From: Clostridiales bacterium
Lineage (GTDB): Bacteria; Bacillota; Clostridia; Lachnospirales; WQUN01
DNA length: 30,758 nucleotides
Assembly: GCA_031269415.1 (NCBI GenBank)
Contig: JAISZF010000240.1
Span: 1-30,758 of the forward strand
Direction of reading: 5' to 3'
The position numbers were made by a program, and so were the translations under genes. Under the pieces are notes generated by a model that was not told the DNA's origin, made no database searches, and worked only from the letters and a program-made list of their open reading frames with translations. Positions 17,029 to 25,711 of this stretch are shown here, piece after piece (position 1 is the first letter of the stretch; the number at the start of each line of letters is the position of its first letter).

Positions 17029-19266
17029 TTAGTGCTTCTTACACGCGCGGAACTGAGCGGGAGTAACACCGTGTCGCGTCTTGAAAAGACGATAAAAATA
17101 CGTAATGTTCTGTACGCCCGACCTACTTGCGACTTCAACAATAGATATATCCGTGTTGGCGAGTAATTCTTCCGCTTTTTGCATCCTTGTCGCCGCTATC
17201 TGCTCCAATATCGTACGGCCTGTGCTTTCTTTATATGCTTTACTGATATATGACACCGACACGCTGAGTTTCTCCGCTATCAGATTTACGGATAAATTCG
17301 CGTCGCAATATTCTTCCTCAATTATGTTGTTTATGTTCTGAACAATACCCTCCTTTTTCGCCGCGGTTCTATTTTGCTGAGCGTTACCTATCTTATCGAA
17401 AAAACAGAACACATGCTCATTAATTTCTTCAATTTCCTCAATATTCTGCCAGTCGATAGGGTCAAGCATGATATTTTCCCGTTTTTCTTCAGATGTAATG
17501 ATATTAGTGACGGATTTGTTTAACGAGAAAAACAGTTTTGAGAACATTATATCGTATACCGACTGCACGCATAAGCCGATACAATTCACAAAATCTATAT
17601 AAGCCTGTTTTGCGCTATCTGTTTTTCCCTGCATCAGAGCGGTTACTATCTTATTTTCGCTCGCGTCCAGCAGGGAGAAGTCACAGGACTGCCCCATTTC
17701 AATATCGTTCTCGCAAATAGCCGCTCCGGAGCCATATATGAAACTGTAAAATGATATTTTTAACAGCTCGCTAAGACGGCCGGACAGCTTATGAATACTA
17801 TCCACTGTAACACTGGCGAAAAGTGATAGTGAAATATCAAAATGAGACAGCAATATTTTTTGTATTTCCAGCATTTGCGGAATCAACAATTCCCTGGCGC
17901 TTGAATCCGCGCCCTCGCCACCGATTATAATAGCAATGCCATTCTCACTTACTCTAACAGCTTCCGTCTTTAGAGTGCTGTTATTTGATAATATTTCACA
18001 GGCGATATTCATAATGGCATAATAATTAATGCCCTGCTCTTTGATATTATATTCCCGCAAAAATACACTGAAATGATCGATTTTTATAAGCACAATGGCT
18101 AGCGGGCCGTCTACTGGCAGATAAATTCCCAATTGCTCCATGGATTCGTTGTGATTAGTCAAATCTGGCATTAAACTGCCAAATAGCAAATCCCTAAGAT
18201 AATTGCTCTTCAGTTCGCGCATGTTCTTATACCACAAGTAGTCTAAGTTTTGCAGTCGCCTTTTCATTGTAGTGATGGGAGCAGAAACGCGTATTGACAC
18301 GAAAAGCGACACTATCAGGCTTGCGGCGAAAAGGGCGGCCGTTATGCATATCACTAATATTTGAACACTAGTGATCTCACTTGTGAGTGTTTTATATGGA
18401 ATTATTCGTATATAACGCCATTCGTTCGCGTCAGGTCTAGTATACACTACCAAGGTCTTTTCACTATCAATGTCAGCCAGAGTATAACCATCTTCTGTTG
18501 GGTGAATAGAATCCCATATTGCGGAAATATTACTCTCCGACGCGTAAAACTTTGCGGGGCTGCTGAACACAACCTTTCCACTGTCGTCAAAAATAGCCGT
18601 ATAGTATTTGTTTTTGCTAAAATACTCTTGCTGAATAATATCGTCAAGCCATTTTCTGCTAATGTTCAGGAGGATAACGCTATTACTGCCTGTAAGTAAG
18701 TTGTATTTGACGTACGTGTAGTACTCTGACGTAATATTCCCACTGGTATATGAACGCGCGATTGGCGTATACTGCGTATAGCTTTTATAATTCAGCATTA
18801 TATCTATGGCTTCTTTATCGTCAAAGTTGTTAATATTCAATTCGCCTTCATAACTTCCGGCGATATTAAGCAGCATATTACCATTATTAACGAGAAGAAA
18901 TTGATTATCCGGATTATAGATGTATATAGAAGAAATAAACGGGAAAGCCCTGCGATAATTTTCTAACTGCCGAATGGCGTTGGAAGTGGAAAAAGCGTCT
19001 CTTTCACCATAAAATATAATCTTTGAGATAGCAACATCTTCGTAAATCTGATACGCGATGTTCATGGCTATGTTAGACAACTCTGATACATTACGCTCTA
19101 CTTGGGTTAGGCTGTCTATATTGGTCACATAAAATTGCCGCGATACTTTATCGGTAAATATCATACTGAAAAAAACTGTCAGTAATATAATAACAATACT
19201 TAACACAACGGTAGTCCCCAGAAATATACTCCTGACGCTGTCCCAAAGTTTTCGGCGGTTTGTCAT
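17029..19266 (-). CDS. Membrane-bound AraC-family sensor-regulator (YtdP/YesS-like)
   Basis: One-component transcription regulator of 745 residues. A membrane helix at about 14-37, an extracytoplasmic sensor region of about 260 residues (probably Cache-like) and a second helix at about 301-325 form a receptor. A cytoplasmic linker follows, and the last 100 residues are a double helix-turn-helix AraC domain (LSVNLIAEKLSVSVSYISKAY, then IVEVASRSGVQNITYFYRLF and KTRHGVTPAQFR). Proteins of this design typically regulate adjacent CUT1 sugar transporters in Bacillota, so the importer at 22186-25677 is the likely target. The ATG follows AGAGGTGATTT. It lies 31 bases after the MFS stop, with a GC-rich hairpin between. 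Confidence 0.92.
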   Translation of the reverse strand: MTNRRKLWDSVRSIFLGTTVVLSIVIILLTVFFSMIFTDKVSRQFYVTNIDSLTQVERNVSELSNIAMNIAYQIYEDVAISKIIFYGERDAFSTSNAIRQLENYRRAFPFISSIYIYNPDNQFLLVNNGNMLLNIAGSYEGELNINNFDDKEAIDIMLNYKSYTQYTPIARSYTSGNITSEYYTYVKYNLLTGSNSVILLNISRKWLDDIIQQEYFSKNKYYTAIFDDSGKVVFSSPAKFYASESNISAIWDSIHPTEDGYTLADIDSEKTLVVYTRPDANEWRYIRIIPYKTLTSEITSVQILVICITAALFAASLIVSLFVSIRVSAPITTMKRRLQNLDYLWYKNMRELKSNYLRDLLFGSLMPDLTNHNESMEQLGIYLPVDGPLAIVLIKIDHFSVFLREYNIKEQGINYYAIMNIACEILSNNSTLKTEAVRVSENGIAIIIGGEGADSSARELLIPQMLEIQKILLSHFDISLSLFASVTVDSIHKLSGRLSELLKISFYSFIYGSGAAICENDIEMGQSCDFSLLDASENKIVTALMQGKTDSAKQAYIDFVNCIGLCVQSVYDIMFSKLFFSLNKSVTNIITSEEKRENIMLDPIDWQNIEEIEEINEHVFCFFDKIGNAQQNRTAAKKEGIVQNINNIIEEEYCDANLSVNLIAEKLSVSVSYISKAYKESTGRTILEQIAATRMQKAEELLANTDISIVEVASRSGVQNITYFYRLFKTRHGVTPAQFRACKKH

Positions 19267-19288
19267 AAATCACCTCTTCAGCGATAGA

Positions 19289-19312
19289 GCGCGGCGATTA
19301 TACGCGCCGCGC
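19289..19312 (-). promoter_or_regulatory. Hairpin with TATAAT in its loop, between MFS and regulator genes
   Basis: A perfect 8-bp GC-only repeat (19289-19296 with 19305-19312) spans the MFS stop codon. On the minus strand its loop holds TATAAT, with TTGCAA 18 bases upstream, a weak match to a promoter for the regulator gene. No T-run follows, so it is not a standard terminator. Confidence 0.4.
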
Positions 19313-20728
19313 CGACAATTTTGCAATCGCGACGGAAATCGCCGTAACAAACAGAGAAACACAGAATGTTACTATCAAGACGCGAGCATATGTTAATGGG
19401 GCGTTAAAGGAATCCGGACTGGAAAACGCCGTGAGAATAGCAGATGAAATAGTGATCGCGAGCGCGTTCACAACCAACATGCACGTACTATTGATAGCGG
19501 ACGCGTTATCCACAAGTTCTTTAGGCGCTTGAGCCAACACGTTTGTCGTTAGGCTGGTTGAATAATAACCCAAGCCGAAACCGACGACGCAGAATGATAA
19601 TATCGTCAGCGGTATGGATCGCAAACCAGAAAACAGCCAAAACATCAATATACCCAGTGTCGCGGCCGTAAATCCTATGTATACGACATTTGCGACGCCA
19701 TGTTTATCATACGCTCTGCCGCCAAACGGCATTCCGACAGCGGAAGCCGCCGCTATAGGGAGCATGATAAGTCCGCACATAAAAGCGGACCAGCCATATA
19801 CGCGTTGGAAAAATAAAGGCAACAGGAACAAAAAGCCGGGCACGAGCAGTGCGGATAAAGACAACAGGATAACGGCGGCGCGAAACGGTTTCTTCTTAAA
19901 TAAATCAATACGCAGTATAGGATAATCACAAGATAATTCCTGCTTAACAAAACCCACGAACGCCGCCGCGCCGATAAGCAACGCGGCTAATCCAAAGATG
20001 TTGACACGCCTGTCAGATATCAGGTTCTGCAATCCATAAATTAAGCTAATCAGCATTACTGGGGCAAAGCTCATACCGGCGACATCGGCTTTCCCGACCG
20101 CGCGCGCGCTGTCCAACGGTAACCACAAGAGACCGAATATCAGCAAAATAACGCTGATCGGCAGATTAATATACATGATTGCCCTCCATGAGCCGATGTC
20201 TGCCAGCCAACCGGATAAAATCGGCCCCAAGGCAGGCGTCATAAAGATTGGTATCCCGATAATACCCATAACCTGCCCGACTTTGTCTTTGTCGCAGATT
20301 TTGTACGCGATGGCCATTCCGATTGGCCCGGCCATAGCGCCGACAGCGCCCATGAGCATCCGGAAGATAATTAACACATAGATATTCGTGCTGAATGCCC
20401 CTATGAAACTCACGATACCATAAAGGGTAGTACACAACAACAGGATCTTTTTTCCACTGTATTTTCCGGAAAACCAAGCGGCAAATGGAGTAACCGACGC
20501 GAGCGTCAGCATGTACCCCACTATTACCCATTGAACAGATGTAACGGGAGCTGAAAATATATCTGATAGCACAGGTGTCAGCACATTGAATGAGATATTA
20601 CCCAGCTGTATCATCGCGCTTGCCAGAACAATCACGAAAAGAGGTTTGATTATGGATGATTTTATAATAATCCGTCCTCTCTTAATTATATTTAAGATTA
20701 TATTTAAGAAAAGCGGCGTAATCTTCAT
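19298..20728 (-). CDS. MFS transporter, DHA2-like (EmrB/QacA type); start uncertain
   Basis: Proton-coupled exporter with 12-14 hydrophobic helices. It shows the DHA2 pattern: NISFNVLTPVLSDIF in the first helix, WVIVGYMLTLASVTPFAAWFSGK, then motif C TPALGPILSGWLADIGSWRA followed by IMYINLPI. The frame begins at ATG 20728, giving 476 residues, but this ATG lies inside the terminator hairpin of the preceding gene. The first 30 residues look like translated noncoding sequence. A good ribosome-binding site (AGAGAGGA) lies near 20672-20679, yet the codons just after it are ATT/ATA rather than ATG, GTG or TTG. Initiation may be at a non-canonical codon there, at GTG (20633-20635) or at ATG (20612-20614). 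It precedes the regulator gene on the same strand. Confidence 0.85.
   Translation of the reverse strand: MKITPLFLNIILNIIKRGRIIIKSSIIKPLFVIVLASAMIQLGNISFNVLTPVLSDIFSAPVTSVQWVIVGYMLTLASVTPFAAWFSGKYSGKKILLLCTTLYGIVSFIGAFSTNIYVLIIFRMLMGAVGAMAGPIGMAIAYKICDKDKVGQVMGIIGIPIFMTPALGPILSGWLADIGSWRAIMYINLPISVILLIFGLLWLPLDSARAVGKADVAGMSFAPVMLISLIYGLQNLISDRRVNIFGLAALLIGAAAFVGFVKQELSCDYPILRIDLFKKKPFRAAVILLSLSALLVPGFLFLLPLFFQRVYGWSAFMCGLIMLPIAAASAVGMPFGGRAYDKHGVANVVYIGFTAATLGILMFWLFSGLRSIPLTILSFCVVGFGLGYYSTSLTTNVLAQAPKELVDNASAINSTCMLVVNALAITISSAILTAFSSPDSFNAPLTYARVLIVTFCVSLFVTAISVAIAKLSARRV
20685..20708 (-). repeat. Tandem 12-bp repeat with TATAAT boxes, likely MFS promoter
   Basis: Two exact adjacent copies of CTTAAATATAAT (minus-strand sense; 20697-20708 and 20685-20696) each contain a perfect TATAAT. 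They lie between the terminator hairpin and the AGAGAGGA ribosome-binding site of the MFS gene. They could be alternative -10 elements; no strong -35 is seen because the hairpin occupies that position. Confidence 0.55.
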
Positions 20729-20737
20729 TACGCCGCT
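20707..20737 (-). terminator. Terminator after the PNPOx-fold gene
   Basis: A perfect 11-bp stem AGCGGCGTAAT/ATTACGCCGCT (20712-20722 with 20727-20737) with a GAAG tetraloop on the minus strand is followed by TTTCTT. It lies about 16 bases past the stop at 20754 and ends the CUT1 transporter operon. The upstream in-frame ATG of the MFS gene is in its loop. Confidence 0.8.
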
Positions 20738-20753
20738 CTTTCATCGCCCGCGA

Positions 20754-21167
20754 TTAAAACTCCCAAGTTACCGGCGGGGCTTTTACATCACGGCCAAAAT
20801 CGCCGAATATAACATCGCCATGTTCCATAATAAACACGCCGAAATCCGGATTGTTAGGCTCGACATATACGTTGCGAAGACCGGGCATCGCGCCCATCAC
20901 CGCTGTTTTGATCTCAATGTCGTCTGTAAACGCAATTTCGCCTCTAACACGTACCCATTTGCCTTCGACAAAATTTGAGCAGAATTCTATGTAAGGTACG
21001 ACGCTAAGCTGTTTATACACGGCTTTGAATGTGCCCGTGCAGAAATACAGCTTACCGTCTTTGGCAATCGGGCATCCCCACGGCCTGTTTCTCGGTTTTC
21101 CGTCTTCCACGCTTGCCAGGCTACCTATGCCAGCCGCGCCTAGCAGTTTTACCATTTCATCCCACAT
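20754..21167 (-). CDS. Pyridoxamine 5'-phosphate oxidase-fold family protein
   Basis: Small flavin-binding split-barrel type protein of 137 residues. The pattern is typical: a start like WDEMVKLLGAAGIGSLASV, then DGKPRNRPWGCPIAKDGKLYFCTG, KAVYKQLSVVPYIEFCS, KWVRVRGEIAF, and the C-terminal helix and strand. Short relatives bind FMN, haem or F420, and few are true PdxH enzymes. The ATG at 21165-21167 is preferred because AAGGGG lies 8 bases before it; the ATG at 21173 is only two bases from that site. The ribosome-binding site overlaps the stop of the MoaF-like gene, so the two are tightly coupled. It is the last gene of the CUT1 transporter operon, which suggests a reductive or oxidative step on the imported compound. 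Confidence 0.88.
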   Translation of the reverse strand: MWDEMVKLLGAAGIGSLASVEDGKPRNRPWGCPIAKDGKLYFCTGTFKAVYKQLSVVPYIEFCSNFVEGKWVRVRGEIAFTDDIEIKTAVMGAMPGLRNVYVEPNNPDFGVFIMEHGDVIFGDFGRDVKAPPVTWEF

Positions 21168-21179
21168 AATCATTACCCC

Positions 21180-22169
21180 TTAATCTGAATATTTATCATT
21201 AATTACGCCTAGCGGCGCTAGCTTGCCCGGACCGCCGAATGTGAAACATTCTAACTTCTCAAATACATTGATGCCGAATAAAGCGCCTACGTCAGTAACT
21301 TTACCGTCGTCTATAGACTCCCGGAGATCAACACAAATTATTCCATGAACGCCGGCGCTACCTTCCTCAACCCAAGAATAAATCTGCAACGTGTTTTTTA
21401 AACCGACATACCTGGATACGAACGCGCCGCCCATGCCTCTGGCCGACTTAGGTAATAATACGCAAGCGGCTGACATACAGTTAGACATATACACATGATT
21501 CATGTTGGGTTCGTCAATGAAATAGGCCCAGCGGATGGTTTTACCCACCAAAGTGTTCGAATATCCTTGGCGCTTAACCGGGTACGAGCCGTCCGGCTTT
21601 AGCGCCGCGCCAAACCAAAATGTGCGGCTCACTTCCCTTGCCGCCCATTTATTGCCTATCATATTGAAAGCGCATGTAACCAAATAACTCTCTAAATCGA
21701 TAAATAATGTTAAGCATTGAATTGGATCTTTATCCCTGCGCATATGGTTAACCATAATTACCGTATCATCCGCTTCAAGGGCCTCATAGTAAGCGGGCCT
21801 CTCTTCGTCGCCTTGGCCTGACCATAGCAATTTGTGTTTTTCTATAAATTTATATTCCAATTCGATAGGCTCGTCCACGCCTTTATCAAATAAAAATGTA
21901 AAGGTTCTGCCCACCAGTTTGTCCGTAAAAGCTTTACGTTTACTCTGAGCGCCGCCGTCAGCTGTTACAAGCTGATTAAGAACCATCTCAGATAATTCTT
22001 CTTTGGTGTAGCTTGGCGTAGTCCTTCTTACGGGTTCGCCTTGGTTTTCTCTGATCTCCATTGGCGTGCCATCTTCTTGGAACAACCCCGCGCGCCTGTC
22101 TAGAACCAATTCCAACGGGGTTCCGTCTTCCGTAAAATACTTACTAAGCCTTTCAAGTTCTGGATTCAT
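21180..22169 (-). CDS. MoaF-like two-domain calycin-fold protein (function unknown)
   Basis: Protein of 329 residues with two beta-rich repeats. The first (about 80-190) starts DKLVGRTFTFLFDKG; the second (about 205-310) starts NTLVGKTIRWAYFIDEPNMNH and contains HVYMSNCMSAACVL and GIICVDLRES. This two-lobe layout resembles MoaF N- and C-terminal domains, related to lipocalin/phenolic-acid-decarboxylase folds. I recognise the pattern rather than a close homologue. The N-terminal 45 residues carry a short internal repeat, EDGTPLEL and EDGTPMEI. No signal peptide is present, so it is cytoplasmic. The ATG follows AAGGAGGAAAGTC. It lies between the binding-protein gene and the PNPOx-fold gene, which suggests a catabolic or substrate-binding role for the imported compound. 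Confidence 0.6.
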   Translation of the reverse strand: MNPELERLSKYFTEDGTPLELVLDRRAGLFQEDGTPMEIRENQGEPVRRTTPSYTKEELSEMVLNQLVTADGGAQSKRKAFTDKLVGRTFTFLFDKGVDEPIELEYKFIEKHKLLWSGQGDEERPAYYEALEADDTVIMVNHMRRDKDPIQCLTLFIDLESYLVTCAFNMIGNKWAAREVSRTFWFGAALKPDGSYPVKRQGYSNTLVGKTIRWAYFIDEPNMNHVYMSNCMSAACVLLPKSARGMGGAFVSRYVGLKNTLQIYSWVEEGSAGVHGIICVDLRESIDDGKVTDVGALFGINVFEKLECFTFGGPGKLAPLGVINDKYSD

Positions 22170-22185
22170 GACTTTCCTCCTTTTT

Positions 22186-23790
22186 TCATTCTAAACTCTT
22201 GATATATGCCAGCCACTGTTCAGTGTACTGCTGTTGAATGGTTTCAAGACCGGCCAGTTTAGCCTGTTCTCTAAACGTGGCGACAGCCGCGTCCACGTCT
22301 TCAACCAAACCCGCGTGCAAAGGCTGAAGGTATTGCGTCATAACAGTTCCAAGGGCAGCGCGTTCTGTCTGGTAGTTTGTATAGTCTTCCTGGAACCCCG
22401 CGGCGTAGTTGTAGCCCGCGACTTCATCAAATTTCGCGTACATCTCGATCTTGTATTGATCTGTTTTCGGGAATAGCATATATACCGGATTCCGCCAGGC
22501 CCAGCTCTTCATACCATCCCAGGGGAATGAACTTGTTTGAGGATCCTGCAGGGGTATATACCAACCGTCCGCGTCCACATCATAATGTTCGCCTTTTATA
22601 CCATAATTGGTTAATAAATTAATTTCCTCGTCCATAATCAATTCCTGAGCGAACATCACCGCCCTGTCCGGATGCTTGGAAGCAATAGGAACAGCTATGC
22701 CATCCTGCGTTGGATGGGTCGGGTAGACGACTTTATTTATATCAGAATACAGGAATATATCAAATTCCCAATCGGGGTGCGTTGTTTCAACAGCCGCGTT
22801 GTATTCGGAAACAGAATTTACTGTGCCTCCAAACAGCCGCGCTATTGTTTTTCCATTTTCCATCGCGGACATATCCTCCACGCTGGACAACGCGCTTCGT
22901 GACCAGAAACCCATATCCGCCCACTTTTTCATAAGTTTCATTTCTTCAACAAATTGATCGCTATTCCAGTAATCGGTGAGCTGATTCGGATTGTTATAAT
23001 CCGCCGCAATACCATAAATTACGTCATTAGCCCATGTGTGGTTCATACTCAGTACGTTGATGGCGGAGAAATTAAATTGGTAAACACCCGCCATGGGGAA
23101 TTCGTTAGTTAACAGTTGTTCGGGCATATTTTCCTTTACGCCAAGGAGGTATGCCTCAATGGTATCCATACTGACCGGAACGGGCAGATTGAACTTTTCC
23201 CGCAGGTCTTTCCTATAGATAAAACCGCCGCACAAATACTGCTTATATGTACATGGTATGGTATAAATATTTCCATTTACACTGACGCCCTTCCAATGGC
23301 CCTCAGGGACAAAAGCGTACAGTTCCGGCGCGTATGTTGGCAAAATCTCATTTAGCGAATGAAACGCTCCGCTTTTGGCAAGCTGGAAATAATTCTGAAA
23401 CGGCGCTGTATAGATCAAGTCGAGATTCTGGCCGGAGGAGAGCGCCAGATTGTATTTCTGCATAGCATCTGTAAATGTGGTATAGTTCCACTTAATTGTG
23501 CAGTTCAGTTTTTCCAGGGTCTTTTCGTTGACCATGCCGACGATCCTGTCCAAGTCTTTTGGTCCGTCGCCGATCATCATGAACTCTAAATCCACCCTTT
23601 GAGAGACGTCTGGACCGGCAGACGTTTCAGCACTTTCCTCGGCTGTCTGCGACGAGGTCGCCTGTGACGCGGCAGGCGGTTGCGTGGCGGCGCCTTGGCC
23701 GGAGGACGCGCAGCTTGTTAACGCGGCGAGCGCCGGAGATATCGCGAGCGCCATAACAATAAGCCCGCGCAAAGCGTTTCTGCGTTTCAT
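22186..23790 (-). CDS. Extracellular solute-binding lipoprotein of a CUT1-type ABC importer (LplA/YtcQ-like)
   Basis: Binding lipoprotein of about 534 residues. The start at ATG 23788-23790 is preferred over the longer frame to 23832, because GAAGGG lies 9 bases upstream and it begins a clean lipoprotein signal (MKRRNALRGLIVMALAIS, then a lipobox ending LTSC with Cys27). A Ser/Ala/Gln/Glu linker to about residue 60 follows. The body matches large family-1 binding proteins: LEFMMIGDGPKDLDRIVGMVNE near the start, FIYRKDLREKFNLPVP, and a C-terminal FREQAKLAGLETIQQQYTEQ. These typically bind oligosaccharides or sugar acids. It is the third gene of the operon, after the two permeases. Confidence 0.93.
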   Translation of the reverse strand: MKRRNALRGLIVMALAISPALAALTSCASSGQGAATQPPAASQATSSQTAEESAETSAGPDVSQRVDLEFMMIGDGPKDLDRIVGMVNEKTLEKLNCTIKWNYTTFTDAMQKYNLALSSGQNLDLIYTAPFQNYFQLAKSGAFHSLNEILPTYAPELYAFVPEGHWKGVSVNGNIYTIPCTYKQYLCGGFIYRKDLREKFNLPVPVSMDTIEAYLLGVKENMPEQLLTNEFPMAGVYQFNFSAINVLSMNHTWANDVIYGIAADYNNPNQLTDYWNSDQFVEEMKLMKKWADMGFWSRSALSSVEDMSAMENGKTIARLFGGTVNSVSEYNAAVETTHPDWEFDIFLYSDINKVVYPTHPTQDGIAVPIASKHPDRAVMFAQELIMDEEINLLTNYGIKGEHYDVDADGWYIPLQDPQTSSFPWDGMKSWAWRNPVYMLFPKTDQYKIEMYAKFDEVAGYNYAAGFQEDYTNYQTERAALGTVMTQYLQPLHAGLVEDVDAAVATFREQAKLAGLETIQQQYTEQWLAYIKSLE

Positions 23791-23836
23791 AACACCCATC
23801 CCTTCATATATTTTATTGAGCCGACTCCGCAAAGCG

Positions 23837-24727
23837 TCAGCCCTTTACCGCCCCTATGGTAATGCCAGAAATAAAAAACCTCTGGACGAACGGATACAAT
23901 AATATAATCGGCCCGGTAACGAATACGGCCATGGCTAGCTTTACGGTTTCCGAGGGAATACTTACGGACTCAGTTACGCTTGCGGTATTCATCTGCTTAA
24001 AAGCCTCAAACCCGCTTAACATATTGTACAGGTAAAACTGCAACTCAAACTTGGCGGGCGTTGATATGAACATGGAAGACATATACCAGTCATTCCAGTA
24101 CATAAGGCCCAGAAACAAGCCGATGGTGGCAAGTCCCGATGGTATAAGCGGAAGAACGATATGCAGATAAATGCTGAACTCGCCCGCTCCGTCGATCCTG
24201 CAGGATTCCACCAGAGAATCGGGCACGTTATTCGAAATAAATGTACGCATTAGAATAATCATAAACGGCGACATAATTAATGGCAGACATATCGCAAGCA
24301 ACGAATCCTTGAGATGGAGTGTATTTGAGATCATGATGTACCAAGGAACCAAGCCGCCCCCGAATATGGTGGTAAAATATATCAAGAACGAGATAATATT
24401 TCGATGCCTGAAATTCTTTCGAGACAAGACATATCCCGCCATAGACATACAGATCAAACCGGTCAGCGAACCAACAAGCGTATTAACGATTGTGACCCTG
24501 TACGCCGTTAATAAAGACTCGGGTATCCTAAGGATTGTCGTGTATGCTTGCGGCGTTAATTGTTTAGGTAATATACTGTAGCCTTCCCTTGAGATTAATT
24601 CATTATTAGAAAGCGAGCCTGAAATAATGATCAAGAACGGCAGAACGCTGATTAACGCGCATACCGCTAGGACTACCATCGCTATTATCTGAAATACTAC
24701 GGTTTCGCGTCCTCTTTTAATTTTCAT
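23837..24727 (-). CDS. Carbohydrate ABC transporter permease (LplC/YtcP-like)
   Basis: CUT1-family inner permease of 296 residues with six membrane helices: the first at about residues 10-36, then a periplasmic stretch with EGYSILPKQLTPQAYTTIL typical of LplC/YtcP. The EAA loop ESCRIDGAGEFSIYLHIVLPL would contact the ATPase. The sequence ends FFISGITIGAVKG, the usual C-terminus of this subfamily. The ATG follows AGGGGATC. It lies 23 bases after the other permease and 46 bases before the binding-protein start. No ATPase gene is present in the operon, so a shared MsmX-type ATPase encoded elsewhere probably powers it. Confidence 0.93.
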   Translation of the reverse strand: MKIKRGRETVVFQIIAMVVLAVCALISVLPFLIIISGSLSNNELISREGYSILPKQLTPQAYTTILRIPESLLTAYRVTIVNTLVGSLTGLICMSMAGYVLSRKNFRHRNIISFLIYFTTIFGGGLVPWYIMISNTLHLKDSLLAICLPLIMSPFMIILMRTFISNNVPDSLVESCRIDGAGEFSIYLHIVLPLIPSGLATIGLFLGLMYWNDWYMSSMFISTPAKFELQFYLYNMLSGFEAFKQMNTASVTESVSIPSETVKLAMAVFVTGPIILLYPFVQRFFISGITIGAVKG

Positions 24728-24750
24728 GATCCCCTAACCTCCGCTCACTT

Positions 24751-25677
24751 TCAAAATAGCGCATATTCAGGATTTTTTCGTTTGATAATGGTATTTACAG
24801 TCATAATTAGTATGAAGCCGAAAACTGACTGATAAACGCCCGCCGCCGAACTGCGCCCAATGTCAAAATCGGTCGTTAGGGAGCGGAACACAAACGTGTC
24901 TATAATGTCCGTTACAGTAAATAGATTGCCGTTACTGCCCACTAATTGATAAAAAAGTTCAAACTGACCCTTTAGTATCGAACCCAGCGAGAATAGAAAT
25001 AAGGTAATAAACGTCGCTTTTAGCAAAGGCAGGGTGATATATAATATTTGTTTGAACACCCCCGCGCCGTCAATGGAGGCTGATTCATAGAGTTCCGGAT
25101 CTATGCCCGTAATCGACGCCAGATATATAACAGATCCATACCCCACGCTTTTCCATAGATAGAAGAATATTATAATAAACGGCCAAAGCGCCGTCTTGTT
25201 ATAGAAGTCATAAGGCGCTATCCCCATTGAGGCAAAGGTTGAATTGACAAGGCCGATTTCATAATTGAATAAGTTATACACGAGTACCCTCAATATAACA
25301 AAAGAAACAAAGTAAGGCAGCAATAGCATCGACTGCGTTATGCGCTTGAAGAGTTTTCCCATTACACGGCTGATCAAGACGGCTAAAACTATTTGCGCAA
25401 AATTCCCTATCAATATAAAAGCGATATTATACAGAATGGTATTTCGCGTTATCCTAAAGAGGATGCCGGACTTAAATAAGTACTTAAAGTTATCTAACCC
25501 CACGAATTGGCTGCCAAACAGCCCGCCGGTGAAACTGAACTTAGTGAACGCGTAATATATACCGGTCATGGGGATGTAATTGAATACTACGAAAAAGACT
25601 ATGGTCGGCAGCAGCATTAAGTAATACACCAGGTAATGTCTGTCCGCTAATCGCCGTCTTCTATTATTAGTTTTCAC
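24751..25677 (-). CDS. ABC transporter permease (LplB/YteP-like)
   Basis: First permease of the CUT1-type importer, 308 residues with six helices. Characteristic stretches are YLMLLPTIVFFVVFNYIPMTGIYYAF, FVGLDNFKYLFKSG, and the EAA loop ELYESASIDGAGVFKQILYITLPL. It ends TIIKRKNPEYALF, as in YteP/LplB proteins. Two in-frame GTG codons are possible; the one at 25675-25677 has GGAGG eight bases upstream, while the one at 25681-25683 is only two bases from it, so 25677 is used. It is the first gene of the operon, with a possible promoter at 25712-25740. Confidence 0.92.
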   Translation of the reverse strand: MKTNNRRRRLADRHYLVYYLMLLPTIVFFVVFNYIPMTGIYYAFTKFSFTGGLFGSQFVGLDNFKYLFKSGILFRITRNTILYNIAFILIGNFAQIVLAVLISRVMGKLFKRITQSMLLLPYFVSFVILRVLVYNLFNYEIGLVNSTFASMGIAPYDFYNKTALWPFIIIFFYLWKSVGYGSVIYLASITGIDPELYESASIDGAGVFKQILYITLPLLKATFITLFLFSLGSILKGQFELFYQLVGSNGNLFTVTDIIDTFVFRSLTTDFDIGRSSAAGVYQSVFGFILIMTVNTIIKRKNPEYALF

Positions 25678-25711
25678 CTGCACGCCCTCCTTCGCGTTAT
25701 ATTCTAAGATT

